In this document: positions 34,330-42,243 of the stretch, piece by piece | Numbering within the stretch: the first letter of the stretch is position 1 | How the letters are laid out: every line of letters starts with the position of its first letter | Assembly (NCBI GenBank): GCA_947573385.1 | Contig: CANPFP010000001.1 | Location: forward strand, 1 to 64,000 | Length of the DNA: 64,000 nt | Reading direction: 5' to 3' | Source of the DNA: an uncultured Bacillota bacterium | GTDB lineage: Bacteria > Bacillota > Clostridia > Oscillospirales > Oscillospiraceae | Translations under genes and position numbers: made by a program | Notes under the pieces: model-generated | Databases searched by the model: none | What the model saw: only the letters and a program-made list of their open reading frames with translations | Told to the model about the DNA's origin: nothing

Positions 34330-34704
34330 TTACCGGACCGCCACGGCCTCGATCTCAAACAGGGCGGCCTTGGGCAGGGCCGCCACCTGAACACAGGAGC
34401 GCGCCGGGGCCTCGCCGGGGAAGTATTTGGCGTAGATAGCATTGATGGCGGCAAAATCGTTCATATCCGCCAGAAAAACAGTGGTTTTGACCACATCTCC
34501 AAAGTCCATCCCGGCAGCATTCAAAACAGCCTTCAGGTTGTCCAGCGCCTGAGCGGCCTGGGCTTCCACCCCCTGGGGCAGCTCACCAGTGGCCGGAATC
34601 AGGCCCAGCTGGCCGGAGGTATACAGGGTATTGCCCGCCAGCTTGGCATGGCAGTAGGGCCCCACGGCGGCGGGGGCGTTTTGAGCGGTAATAGTTTGAT
34701 TCAT
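34330..34704 (-). CDS. ridA: RidA family reactive intermediate deaminase
   Basis: The 124-residue protein shows the family pattern: AVGPYCHAKLAGNTLYTSGQLGLIP, AQALDNLKAVLNAAG, VVKTTVFLADMNDF and the conserved arginine in APARSCVQVAALPKAALFEIEAVA. RidA hydrolyses enamine/imine intermediates such as 2-aminoacrylate to keto acids and ammonia, protecting PLP enzymes. The ATG at 34704 follows GAGGAGGG. Its placement directly before dpaL is functionally sensible. Confidence 0.94.
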   Translation of the reverse strand: MNQTITAQNAPAAVGPYCHAKLAGNTLYTSGQLGLIPATGELPQGVEAQAAQALDNLKAVLNAAGMDFGDVVKTTVFLADMNDFAAINAIYAKYFPGEAPARSCVQVAALPKAALFEIEAVAVR

Positions 34705-34765
34705 AAAAACCCTCCTCATGTTGTATTTCTTACCATAGTATAAAAAGCTTAAAAAAGCAAGCGAT

Positions 34766-36214
34766 TTATCTGCTGCGTCTCAGCAGCTCGCAGGTCATCT
34801 CATACACCCGCCGGACAGAGAGCACATTCAGCCGCTCCTGATAGGAGTGGATATCCCGAAGCTCCGGACCGGCGGAGACCACATCCAGGCCGGGAATTTT
34901 CTCCGCAAACAGGCCGCACTCCAAACCGCCGTGGGTGCCCTGGATCACGCCATCTCTTCCGCTGACTGTCTTATAGGCCGCCAGAACGTCCTCCCGCAGG
35001 GCAGACTGCCGGTTGTACTGCCAGCCCGGGTAGTCCCCCTGCCGAATAACAGTACCCCTCTCACTGCCCACAATGGCCCGCACCTTCTGTACCGCCATAG
35101 CCTTCTGAGAGGCGATGGAGGAGCGGACAGAGATACTGAAATGAAGCCCGTCCTCCTCCATTCCCATCACACCAAGATTCATGGAGGTCTGCACCAGTCC
35201 CGGAAAATCCACGCTCATGGCCTGGACTCCCTGGGGCAGGGCCAGCAGGGTGCGCAGCATCCGAAACGTGACTTTGACGGACAGAGCACTGTTCAGCTCG
35301 GTCTTTTCGCACCTCAGCGCGATACCGCTGTCGCAGCCGGCGTACTCATTTGTCAAAACATCGCCGAACTCCCGGATAAATTCCTCAAAATCCCCCGCCC
35401 GGTCCGCCGGAACGGCCACCTCAGCCCGGTTTTTGGGGCAGATCACATTGTCAAACCTGCCACCCCGGATATCGCTCAGTCTCAAGCCCTGAACGCGCTC
35501 CATCGCGCTGTACAGCACACGGACCATCGTCTGGTTGGCGGACGCCCGTCCCCTGTGAATCTCCGTTCCCGAGTGACCGCCCTGCAGACCGTCCAGGATA
35601 ACGGCATAGCCGGTCTCCCCGTTCAGCCCGCTCCGGCTTCCCGCCAGAAAACAATCCAGCCGTACCCCTCCAGCACAGGAGACGGTAAATACCCCCTCCT
35701 CCTCTGAATCCAAATTGAGCAGTTTTCTCCCCTTCAGGTCGGAGCAGTCCAAGGCGCGGGCGCCGCCCATGCCGGTCTCCTCGTCCACGGTAAACACCGC
35801 CTCCAACGGAGGGTGGGGCAGGGTATCGTCGGCCAAAATGGCCAGGATCATGGCCACGGCAATCCCGTCGTCTCCGCCCAGGGAGGTCCGGTCCGCCCAG
35901 ATCCACTCCCCATCGGTAACCAGGTCCAGCCCCTCTGAGGACATATCCTTGGGGCAGTCCTCCGTTTTCACACACACCATGTCGATATGGCCCTGAAGAA
36001 TAACCGGTTCAGCCCCCTCATAACCGGGGGTGCCCTCCTTCCAAATGACCACATTGTTTACCTCATCCTGCCGCCAGCGCAGGCCCAGCTCCCGGGCAAA
36101 ACGGACGCACAGGTCACTGATCTGCCTGGTGTTGCCGCTGCCGTGGGGGACAGAGCAGAGCATTTCAAAGTATGCAAACACATTTTGGGGCTCCAGCCCG
36201 GATAACACCGCCAT
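34766..36214 (-). CDS. pepD: Aminoacyl-histidine dipeptidase (PepD, M20 family)
   Basis: The 482-residue di-zinc peptidase has the M20 metal residues in LQGHIDMVC, LGGDDGIAVAM, VDEETGMGG and LNLDSEEEG, and a C-terminal HGGLECGLF motif. A lid/dimerisation domain lies at about 190-385. PepD cleaves Xaa-His and other dipeptides in the cytoplasm. GAGGAGA precedes the ATG. It is one of a run of minus-strand genes with 60-80 nt gaps, each of which may have its own signals. Confidence 0.93.
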   Translation of the reverse strand: MAVLSGLEPQNVFAYFEMLCSVPHGSGNTRQISDLCVRFARELGLRWRQDEVNNVVIWKEGTPGYEGAEPVILQGHIDMVCVKTEDCPKDMSSEGLDLVTDGEWIWADRTSLGGDDGIAVAMILAILADDTLPHPPLEAVFTVDEETGMGGARALDCSDLKGRKLLNLDSEEEGVFTVSCAGGVRLDCFLAGSRSGLNGETGYAVILDGLQGGHSGTEIHRGRASANQTMVRVLYSAMERVQGLRLSDIRGGRFDNVICPKNRAEVAVPADRAGDFEEFIREFGDVLTNEYAGCDSGIALRCEKTELNSALSVKVTFRMLRTLLALPQGVQAMSVDFPGLVQTSMNLGVMGMEEDGLHFSISVRSSIASQKAMAVQKVRAIVGSERGTVIRQGDYPGWQYNRQSALREDVLAAYKTVSGRDGVIQGTHGGLECGLFAEKIPGLDVVSAGPELRDIHSYQERLNVLSVRRVYEMTCELLRRSR

Positions 36215-36271
36215 ATCATTGTTCTCCTCGCACCAAAATAACCGTCCTGTCTCCGGCAGGACAGCCGCCGC

Positions 36272-37942
36272 CTATACGTGGTAGCAGCCCCCGCCGATAA
36301 ACTCCCGCATAAGGGAGGTCTTGGGTACGTTGTCCGCCGGAATGGGCAGGAAGTAGTTCAGGAATTTCAGCAGCCGCTTGGCTTCAACATACTCCTCGCT
36401 GTCCCGAGGGACGCCGAAGAGCAGGGGCTGAACATAGGGCTTCAGCAGGGCTGTCTCATAAATCAGGGCCGAGTTAAAGATCACATCCGCGCTGTCCTGG
36501 AAGGGGAAAATGTTGTTTTCCTCCCCCCGCCGGACTGAGGGCCACATCCGGATGGTTGCCTGGGCGCTGTGTCCCCGGGTCCGGGCATCCCGCTCGATCC
36601 GCCGGAGAAGGCGGGCATCGGTGGTGGGGATGCGGTTATGGTCGTCGACGTTCAATGTGGAAAGACAGCTGATATAAATTTTATACTTGCTCTCCTTGGG
36701 CAGCGAGTGGGCAAACTGGTCGTTGAGACAGTGGATGCCCTCAATGACCAGTACATCCCCCTCTCCCAGGGAGAGAAACGTGCCGTTGTACTCCCGAACG
36801 CCCTTTTTGAAGTTGTAGGTGGGCAGCTCCACTGTCTCGCCGTTCAGCAGTCGGACCATATCCTTGTTAAACTGCTCCACGTCCATGGCGCCCAGACCCT
36901 CAAAGTCGTACTGTCCGTCCTCATCCCGCGGGGTATCCGCCCGGTTTTTAAAGTAGTTGTCCGTAGCGATGGCATGGGGCCGCAGGCCGCAGGCCCGCAT
37001 CTGGGTAGACAGCCGGTGGGAAAATGTAGTCTTTCCGGAGGATGACGGCCCCGCGATCATCACAAACCGAACCTCTTTCCGGGCGGCAATTTCAGCGGCA
37101 ATATCCCCGATTTTCTTCTCCATCAGGGCCTCATAGGCCAGAATAAGGGGGGTGGCATTGCCCTGGGAGACGGTGGTATTCAGCTCTCCCACATTGGACG
37201 CATTCAGTCCCTCGGCGCGCAGGTTGGACTCATAGAGCTCCTGGAAAACCTTTCTTGAGGGGCGGAAATCCCCCAGCTGATTGGGGTCTTTCTGTGCAGG
37301 CAGGCGCAGAACAAAGCCGTTTTCAAACGGCTCAAGGGCAAAACAGCGGACATAGCCGGTATCGGGCACCATGTAGCCGTAAAAGTAGTCCACAAAGCCG
37401 TCCAGAGAGTAGACATTGACATGGGAGTTGACCCGGAAGCTGAGCAGCCGGGCCTTGTCGTCCATGCCGGCCTGACGGAACAGCTCCACGGCGTCGTCTG
37501 TACTGAGGCTCCGCTTCTCAATGGGCAGCGCCTGGGCGGACAGCTCCCGCATCCGCTTCTCTACCCGCTCCAGCAGAGCCTTGTCCAGAGAGAACCTGCC
37601 TTGGGCCAGGATAAAAAGTGCGCTGCTGAGGGAGAACTCCACAGACAGCCGCTCCACATTCTCCCGTCCCGCCACATCATAAAAGGCCTTCAGCATCAGA
37701 AATACCGCGCTGCGCTCATAGGTCTGGATACCAGGCTTGTCTTGGGCCGTGACCATTTTCAGCGAGCAGTCCCGGTCCAGAACCTTATGGAGCTCGCAAA
37801 GCTTCCCCTCCCGGTTGACCAGCAGAATGTCGCAGGGGAACCGATCCTGAAAGTCCGCCGCGACGGTACGGTAGGTCGTCCCATAGGGGTAAGTATATTC
37901 CTTTCCGTCTACAGTAACCTTTATCGTTCTCTTTTCTTCCAT
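36272..37942 (-). CDS. Uridine kinase-like nucleoside kinase with N-terminal TGS and SAD-like domains
   Basis: The 556-residue protein has a TGS-like N-terminus (residues 5-65, KVTVDGKEYTYPYGTTYRTVA), a threonyl-tRNA-synthetase SAD-like middle (about 70-230) and a C-terminal phosphoribulokinase/uridine kinase domain from about 285, with Walker A AGPSSSGKTTFSHRL and Walker B-type VLVIEGIHCLN. This fusion is a known clostridial family annotated as nucleoside kinase. It probably phosphorylates uridine or cytidine; the role of the synthetase-like half is unknown. AGAGGAGG precedes the ATG. Confidence 0.9.
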   Translation of the reverse strand: MEEKRTIKVTVDGKEYTYPYGTTYRTVAADFQDRFPCDILLVNREGKLCELHKVLDRDCSLKMVTAQDKPGIQTYERSAVFLMLKAFYDVAGRENVERLSVEFSLSSALFILAQGRFSLDKALLERVEKRMRELSAQALPIEKRSLSTDDAVELFRQAGMDDKARLLSFRVNSHVNVYSLDGFVDYFYGYMVPDTGYVRCFALEPFENGFVLRLPAQKDPNQLGDFRPSRKVFQELYESNLRAEGLNASNVGELNTTVSQGNATPLILAYEALMEKKIGDIAAEIAARKEVRFVMIAGPSSSGKTTFSHRLSTQMRACGLRPHAIATDNYFKNRADTPRDEDGQYDFEGLGAMDVEQFNKDMVRLLNGETVELPTYNFKKGVREYNGTFLSLGEGDVLVIEGIHCLNDQFAHSLPKESKYKIYISCLSTLNVDDHNRIPTTDARLLRRIERDARTRGHSAQATIRMWPSVRRGEENNIFPFQDSADVIFNSALIYETALLKPYVQPLLFGVPRDSEEYVEAKRLLKFLNYFLPIPADNVPKTSLMREFIGGGCYHV

Positions 37943-38023
37943 CGGATAGCCTCCTCTATAACATGATTGTCCAATCAGAGATGGGGGCTGTGTTTCCAGT
38001 GTCCTCTTCGCCGTCCCATCCGC

Positions 38024-38875
38024 TTATTTGGCGGTCTCCCGCTGGAACTTGGCCAGATAGGCGTTCTGGAGCAGTTTTATGCGCTCCGGGTCCCTGCCGC
38101 CCACAGGGATATTGTCGATGGACTCCACCTTCATACACAGGGCGCTGGAGCTGGTGACGATCACTTCGTCTGCGTTCATCAGCTCCACCATGGAGAAGGG
38201 CTCCTCCCGCACCGGGATACCATGCTCCCCGGCCAGGGCCAGCAGGTGCTTGCGGGTGATGCCGGGGAGGATCAGCTCATCGGTGGGAGCGGTGCGCAGC
38301 ACACCGTCCTTCAAAATGGAGATGTTGCTGTGGGCGCACTCGGTCACCCGGCTGCCCCGGTGGAGCACCGCCTCGTCACAGCCGGCCTCCGCCGCCCGCT
38401 GGTTGGCCAGCACGCTGGGAATCAGATTCAGCGTTTTGATGTTGCACAGCTTGAAGCGGTTGTCCTCCAGTGAGATAAGCTTATAGGGCTTCTCCATGGA
38501 CTTCATGGTGTGAGGCTTCACATAGGCCATCAGGGTGGGCTCCACCTCCGCACCGGGGAACACATGGTTCCGGGGGGCCACCCCCCGGGAAATCTGCCAG
38601 TACAGGAAGTGGATGGGGGCGTCATCTGCCGCGTCGATAACCTTCTGAAGCTCTGTCTTCACTTGCTCCCGCTCCATCTTGAAGGGAATTTCCAGCAGAC
38701 GCAGGCTGTTGTACATCCGGTCCAGATGGTCCTCAATAGCGAAGGGGATGCGGTTGGCCACACAGGTGGCCTCGTAGATGCCGTCTCCAAAGTAGAGGGC
38801 CCGGTCGTTCATGGGCACCTTCATCTCCTCCAGAGGGCCGATCTCGCCGTTGTAATAACCAACATTTTTCCACAT
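38024..38875 (-). CDS. Class IV aminotransferase (D-amino-acid / branched-chain type)
   Basis: The 283-residue PLP fold-type IV protein has the cofactor lysine in CNIKTLNLIPSVLA (Lys147), an N-terminal DRALYFGDGIYEA, the Glu motif DEAVLHRGSRVTECAHSNISIL and the phosphate loop ILPGITRKHLL. Length and the DGIYEA and TECAHSN sequences favour D-amino-acid transaminase, which makes D-alanine or D-glutamate, but IlvE- or PabC-like activity cannot be excluded. The ATG at 38875 follows GGAGGAAAG. It lies 28 nt after the PAP2 gene. Confidence 0.88.
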   Translation of the reverse strand: MWKNVGYYNGEIGPLEEMKVPMNDRALYFGDGIYEATCVANRIPFAIEDHLDRMYNSLRLLEIPFKMEREQVKTELQKVIDAADDAPIHFLYWQISRGVAPRNHVFPGAEVEPTLMAYVKPHTMKSMEKPYKLISLEDNRFKLCNIKTLNLIPSVLANQRAAEAGCDEAVLHRGSRVTECAHSNISILKDGVLRTAPTDELILPGITRKHLLALAGEHGIPVREEPFSMVELMNADEVIVTSSSALCMKVESIDNIPVGGRDPERIKLLQNAYLAKFQRETAK

Positions 38876-38903
38876 AAGTCTTTCCTCCATATTCTATATT
38901 GTT

Positions 38904-39452
38904 TCAATAGACGCTGTTTCTTCTCTCCTCATAGACCCGACAGGCTTTCCAGATCACCCAGGCGCACAGGGCGCCGATAACCGCACCCACCAGCACATCG
39001 CTGGGGTAGTGCACGCCTACATACAGCCGGGACAGCCCCATCAGCACGGCCAGCACCGGAGCGGCGACCCGTCCCCATTTCCAGGGCAGAGCCCGCAGCC
39101 AGATCATCCCCGCGGCAAAGGCGGCGCAGGTGTGCCCCGAGGGAAACGAGTTGGGGTCCTTCTCCGTCACCAGCGGGTCAATGGGCCATACTGTCCAGGG
39201 CCGGGCTCGTTCCACCAGGGGCTTAATGGTAACATTGGTCACCAGCAGCCCCAAAATCATGGCCCCCAGGGCCAGCGCCCCCGCCTTTCTGGTTGGTTTA
39301 TAGACCAGCATCGCCAGAGACAGGGCAATCCACAAAATGCCCGCGTCACCCAGCTTGGTATACACCGACACAACGGGGTCCAGCCAGGCCATATGCATCC
39401 CCTGAATGGCCACCAGCAGCTGCCCGTCCATCTGAAGCAACCCTTCCAACAT
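38904..39452 (-). CDS. PAP2-family membrane phosphatase
   Basis: The 182-residue membrane protein has the three phosphatase motifs: KPLVERARPW, SFPSGHTCAAF and RLYVGVHYPSDVLVG, with about five membrane segments. Such proteins dephosphorylate lipids such as undecaprenyl pyrophosphate or phosphatidic acid at the outer face of the membrane. GGGAGGTT precedes the ATG at 39452. Its promoter overlaps that of the divergent glycosyltransferase. Confidence 0.92.
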   Translation of the reverse strand: MLEGLLQMDGQLLVAIQGMHMAWLDPVVSVYTKLGDAGILWIALSLAMLVYKPTRKAGALALGAMILGLLVTNVTIKPLVERARPWTVWPIDPLVTEKDPNSFPSGHTCAAFAAGMIWLRALPWKWGRVAAPVLAVLMGLSRLYVGVHYPSDVLVGAVIGALCAWVIWKACRVYEERRNSVY

Positions 39453-39465
39453 GAAAAAACCTCCC

Positions 39466-39494
39466 TTGACCCTTCTCACAAACTATACTATAAT
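39466..39494 (+). promoter_or_regulatory. Sigma-A promoter of the glycosyltransferase gene
   Basis: TTGACC (39466-39471) and TATAAT (39489-39494) are 17 nt apart, about 50 nt before the TTG start. Its -10 box overlaps that of a minus-strand promoter. Confidence 0.85.
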
Positions 39495-39520
39495 AATAGA
39501 GCTTTTTTCCAGCAAGTCAA
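39493..39520 (-). promoter_or_regulatory. Sigma-A promoter of the PAP2 gene
   Basis: On the minus strand TTGACT (39520-39515) and TATTAT (39498-39493) are 16 nt apart. The -10 shares two bases with the -10 of the divergent promoter, so both cannot be occupied at once. Confidence 0.7.
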
Positions 39521-39545
39521 CATTTATTTTCGGAGGTCTCTCTTT

Positions 39546-40634
39546 TTGAAACAAATCCTCTGTCTCGCCAACGAGCCCTGGTCCAACCGGCTCCCGGGGC
39601 GCACGCAGCAGATTGTCTCCCGCCTGCGTGACGCCCAAATCTTATACTTTTTTCCCGCTCAAACCCCGTGGGACAAGTCCTTTCTGCACAAGGGCCGGCA
39701 GGTACGGCCCAACGTGATTGCCCGCGCCCTGCCCCCTATCCGCTTCCCTATCCCGGAGCGAAGCCGCCGCCTGTTCCGTATGGCCTGGAATAAAATCAGC
39801 CGCTTTATAGAGGAGGAGTCCGCCCGCAGACACTTCAACCAGCCGCTGCTGTGGACTGCCCACCCCCACCACATCCACCTTGTAGACCGGCTGGAGTACA
39901 GTGCCCTGGTCTACGACTGTGATCGGGTGTGGGACGGTCTTCCCGTCCATTGGGAGGGCAGCCTGGCCCAGGCAGCGGACGTGGTTTTTGCCGCTTCTCC
40001 CCTGCTGTGCGACCGGCTGTCCCCTTGCAGCTCCAACATCGCCCTGCTGCCCAACGGGATCAATCTGCCCCTGTTCAGCGCCGGCACCCGTCGTCCCGAC
40101 CCCATGCCGGGGGTAACAGCTCCCATTTTCGGCTGGGCGGGGGCCATTCGGGCAGGGCTGGACCTGTCCCCTGTGCTCTATGCCGCCCAGGCCCGGCCCG
40201 ACTGGGGTTTCCTCCTGCTGGGATCGGTGGAGAAAAATAATCCTTTTCTGCGCCATCTGAACAAGCTGTCCAACGTGTTCCTTACCGGCCCCAGGCCGGC
40301 GCCGGAGGTGCCCGACTGGCTCTTCCGCTGCCAGGCGCTGCTGGACCTTCCCCGTACCGATCTGGCCTTTGACGAGGTCGTCTCCCCCCGGCTGTATGAG
40401 TACCTGGCCACCGGCAAGCCGGTGGTATCCATGCTCTGGCCCGATCAGGTAGAGCAGTTCCCCGACGTGGTCTACGCCGCCCACGACCTGGAGGAATTCG
40501 TCACCCTCTGCGCCCACGCGCTGGAGGAGGCCCCCGGCCTGGCCCACCGGAGGATGGAACGGGCCGCTTCTGCCGCCTGGCCCGTCCGGGTGGCAGAGGT
40601 AGAGCGTATCCTGACCACCGCCGGACTGCTTTAG
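39546..40634 (+). CDS. Glycosyltransferase, GT-B fold, TTG start
   Basis: The 362-residue protein begins at TTG 39546 (KQILCLANEPWSNRLPGRTQQIV), chosen because GGAGGT lies 8 nt upstream and upstream codons overlap the promoter. Features are a GT-B-like N-terminal half with VYDCDRVWDG and ADVVFAASPLLCDRL, NIALLPNGINLPLF, and a C-terminal half with GWAGAIRAGLDL, LLLGSVEKNN and the nucleotide-sugar motif SPRLYEYLATGKPVVSM. This resembles GT1/GT4-type enzymes that glycosylate exopolysaccharide or lipid acceptors. It is a single gene, so donor and acceptor are unknown. Confidence 0.85.
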   Translation: MKQILCLANEPWSNRLPGRTQQIVSRLRDAQILYFFPAQTPWDKSFLHKGRQVRPNVIARALPPIRFPIPERSRRLFRMAWNKISRFIEEESARRHFNQPLLWTAHPHHIHLVDRLEYSALVYDCDRVWDGLPVHWEGSLAQAADVVFAASPLLCDRLSPCSSNIALLPNGINLPLFSAGTRRPDPMPGVTAPIFGWAGAIRAGLDLSPVLYAAQARPDWGFLLLGSVEKNNPFLRHLNKLSNVFLTGPRPAPEVPDWLFRCQALLDLPRTDLAFDEVVSPRLYEYLATGKPVVSMLWPDQVEQFPDVVYAAHDLEEFVTLCAHALEEAPGLAHRRMERAASAAWPVRVAEVERILTTAGLL

Positions 40635-40708
40635 CTCCCTCTCTTGCTCCACTTTTGTGTCGTTTTTCTCCCTTTTCTTGTACAAACATACGAAAATATT
40701 TCTTCCTC

Positions 40709-40737
40709 TTGCCAAATCCGGCTTCTTCCTATAAAAT
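40709..40737 (+). promoter_or_regulatory. Candidate promoter of the purine operon
   Basis: TTGCCA (40709-40714) and TAAAAT (40732-40737) are 17 nt apart, placing the transcript start near 40744 and leaving a leader of about 155 nt before purE. Confidence 0.6.
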
Positions 40738-40770
40738 GGGATTTAGGACAACAGAAGGGGGGTCTCCGCT

Positions 40771-40839
40771 ATGCCTTTTTTCTCCGGTTTCCGCTTTCAG
40801 GATTTTTACGGCCCCGCTCTGTCCAAAATCCCCCTCTAA
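40771..40839 (+). CDS. Candidate leader peptide of the purine operon, 22 residues
   Basis: An ATG at 40771, 8 nt after GAAGGGGGG, opens a 22-codon frame that ends in TAA at 40837-40839. The peptide starts MPFFSGFRFQDFYG and holds five Phe and one Tyr. The stop lies 7 nt before a terminator hairpin. This matches the geometry of ribosome-mediated attenuation, but the frame is short and could be fortuitous. Confidence 0.45.
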   Translation: MPFFSGFRFQDFYGPALSKIPL

Positions 40840-40846
40840 CCATCTA

Positions 40847-40883
40847 TCAGGCTGTCTGTACCGCAGATAGCCTGAAACTTTTT
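40847..40883 (+). terminator. Attenuator-like hairpin in the purine leader
   Basis: TCAGGCTGTCTG (40847-40858) pairs with CAGATAGCCTGA (40864-40875), with one G-U pair and a 5-nt loop, followed by AAC and T5 (40879-40883). It ends 6 nt before the purE Shine-Dalgarno. No ZTP or purine riboswitch consensus is recognisable in the leader. Confidence 0.75.
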
Positions 40884-40900
40884 CTCAAAGGAGTGCTTTA

Positions 40901-41395
40901 ATGAAAAAAGTAGCCGTTATCATGGGTTCCGACAGCGACTGGCCGGTAGTCAAAGGGGCCTGTGCCCAGCTGGAGGAGTTCGGCATCCCCTACGAGGCCC
41001 ACATTCTCAGCGCCCACCGCACCCCCTCCGCCGCCGCGGAATTTGCCAAAACTGCCCGGGCCAACGGCTTCGGTGTGCTCATCTGCGCCGCCGGCATGGC
41101 CGCCCATCTGGCCGGGGCCTTCGCCGGCAATTCCACCCTGCCGGTAATCGGCATCCCCATGAAGGGGGGCGCCATGGACGGCCTGGATGCCCTGCTGGCC
41201 ACCGTTCAGATGCCCAGCGGCATCCCCGTGGCCACCGTGGCCATCAACGGGGCCAAAAACGCCGCCGTGCTGGCCGCCCAGATTCTGGCAGTTTCCGACG
41301 GCGCCCTGGCCGCCAGGCTAGACGCCGCCCGGGAGAAAATGGCGGAGCAGATCGCCGAAAAAGAGGCCAAACTCCAGGCGGAGCTAAAGGGCTGA
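40901..41395 (+). CDS. purE: N5-carboxyaminoimidazole ribonucleotide mutase (class I PurE)
   Basis: The 164-residue protein begins with the PurE signature [14 protein letters not shown] and contains ILSAHRTP and [11 protein letters not shown]. It has the bacterial PurE length and catalyses carboxyaminoimidazole ribonucleotide rearrangement, usually with PurK. No purK lies in the operon, and the SAHRTP form is class I. AAAGGAGTG precedes the ATG. It is the first enzyme gene of the operon, after the leader hairpin. Confidence 0.96.
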   Translation: MKKVAVIMGSDSDWPVVKGACAQLEEFGIPYEAHILSAHRTPSAAAEFAKTARANGFGVLICAAGMAAHLAGAFAGNSTLPVIGIPMKGGAMDGLDALLATVQMPSGIPVATVAINGAKNAAVLAAQILAVSDGALAARLDAAREKMAEQIAEKEAKLQAELKG

Positions 41396-41440
41396 AATTA
41401 CCGTAGCAATCCACAATTTAATTTTTTGGAGGAATTTATC

Positions 41441-42127
41441 ATGGAAAAGAATCTCGTTTATACCGGCAAGACCAAGAACGTCTATGCTCTGGACAACGGC
41501 AACTACCTGCTCAAGTTTAAGGACGACTGCACCGGCAAGGACGGTGTGTTCGATCCCGGCGAGAATTCCGTGGGCCTGACCATCGACGGCGTGGGCGACG
41601 TCAACCTGCGCATGTCCATCTACTTCTTCGAGAAGATCAACGCTGCCGGCATCAAAACCCACTTCGTCTCCGCCGACCTGGAGAACACCACCATGGAGGT
41701 CCTGCCCGCCAAGGTCTTCGGCCACGGCCTGGAGGTCATCTGCCGCCACAAGGCGGTGGGCTCCTTCATCCGCCGGTACGGCGAGTATATCGAGGAGGGC
41801 GCCGACCTGCCCGCCTATGTGGAGACCACCTTCAAGAACGACGAGAAGGGCGACCCCCTGGTGACCAAGGACGCCCTGGTGGCCCTGGGCGTGATGACCG
41901 AGGCTCAGTACGACGATATCAAGGACATGACCCAAAAGATTACCAAAATCGTGGCCGACGACCTGAAGGAGAAGGGACTGGTCCTCTATGACATCAAGTT
42001 TGAGTACGGCTACGACCCTGACGGCAAGGTGATGCTCATTGACGAGATCGCTTCCGGCAACATGCGGGTGTACAAGGATGGGCAGTATATCGACCCCATG
42101 ACCCTGTCCAAGCTGTTTTTCGCGTAA
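41441..42127 (+). CDS. purC: SAICAR synthetase
   Basis: The 228-residue protein has the PurC ATP-grasp-like pattern: [54 protein letters not shown] and [11 protein letters not shown]. It condenses CAIR with aspartate. It is a short form, as in other Firmicutes. ATG 41441 follows GGAGGAA; an in-frame ATG 15 nt upstream lacks a site. It lies 45 nt after purE. Confidence 0.96.
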   Translation: MEKNLVYTGKTKNVYALDNGNYLLKFKDDCTGKDGVFDPGENSVGLTIDGVGDVNLRMSIYFFEKINAAGIKTHFVSADLENTTMEVLPAKVFGHGLEVICRHKAVGSFIRRYGEYIEEGADLPAYVETTFKNDEKGDPLVTKDALVALGVMTEAQYDDIKDMTQKITKIVADDLKEKGLVLYDIKFEYGYDPDGKVMLIDEIASGNMRVYKDGQYIDPMTLSKLFFA

Positions 42128-42150
42128 GTTTACCCCAATTCTTTGCCGTG

Positions 42151-42175
42151 TTCCCGCCCCCGCAGGGGGCGGGAA
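42151..42175 (+). other. Intra-operon hairpin between purC and purF
   Basis: TTCCCGCCCC (42151-42160) and GGGGCGGGAA (42166-42175) form a 10-bp stem with a 5-nt loop, followed by an A-run, then TTTT. It may stabilise the upstream mRNA or partly terminate. Confidence 0.6.
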
Positions 42176-42243
42176 TCACAAAAAAAATTTTCCGCTTGAG
42201 AAAAACAGCGAATTGGGATCAATTCTAAGGAGGACTAGCATAC

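Noticed and set aside
40738..40900. ZTP or purine riboswitch in the purE leader
   Set aside because: No aptamer consensus could be recognised; only the terminator hairpin and the small ORF are supported.
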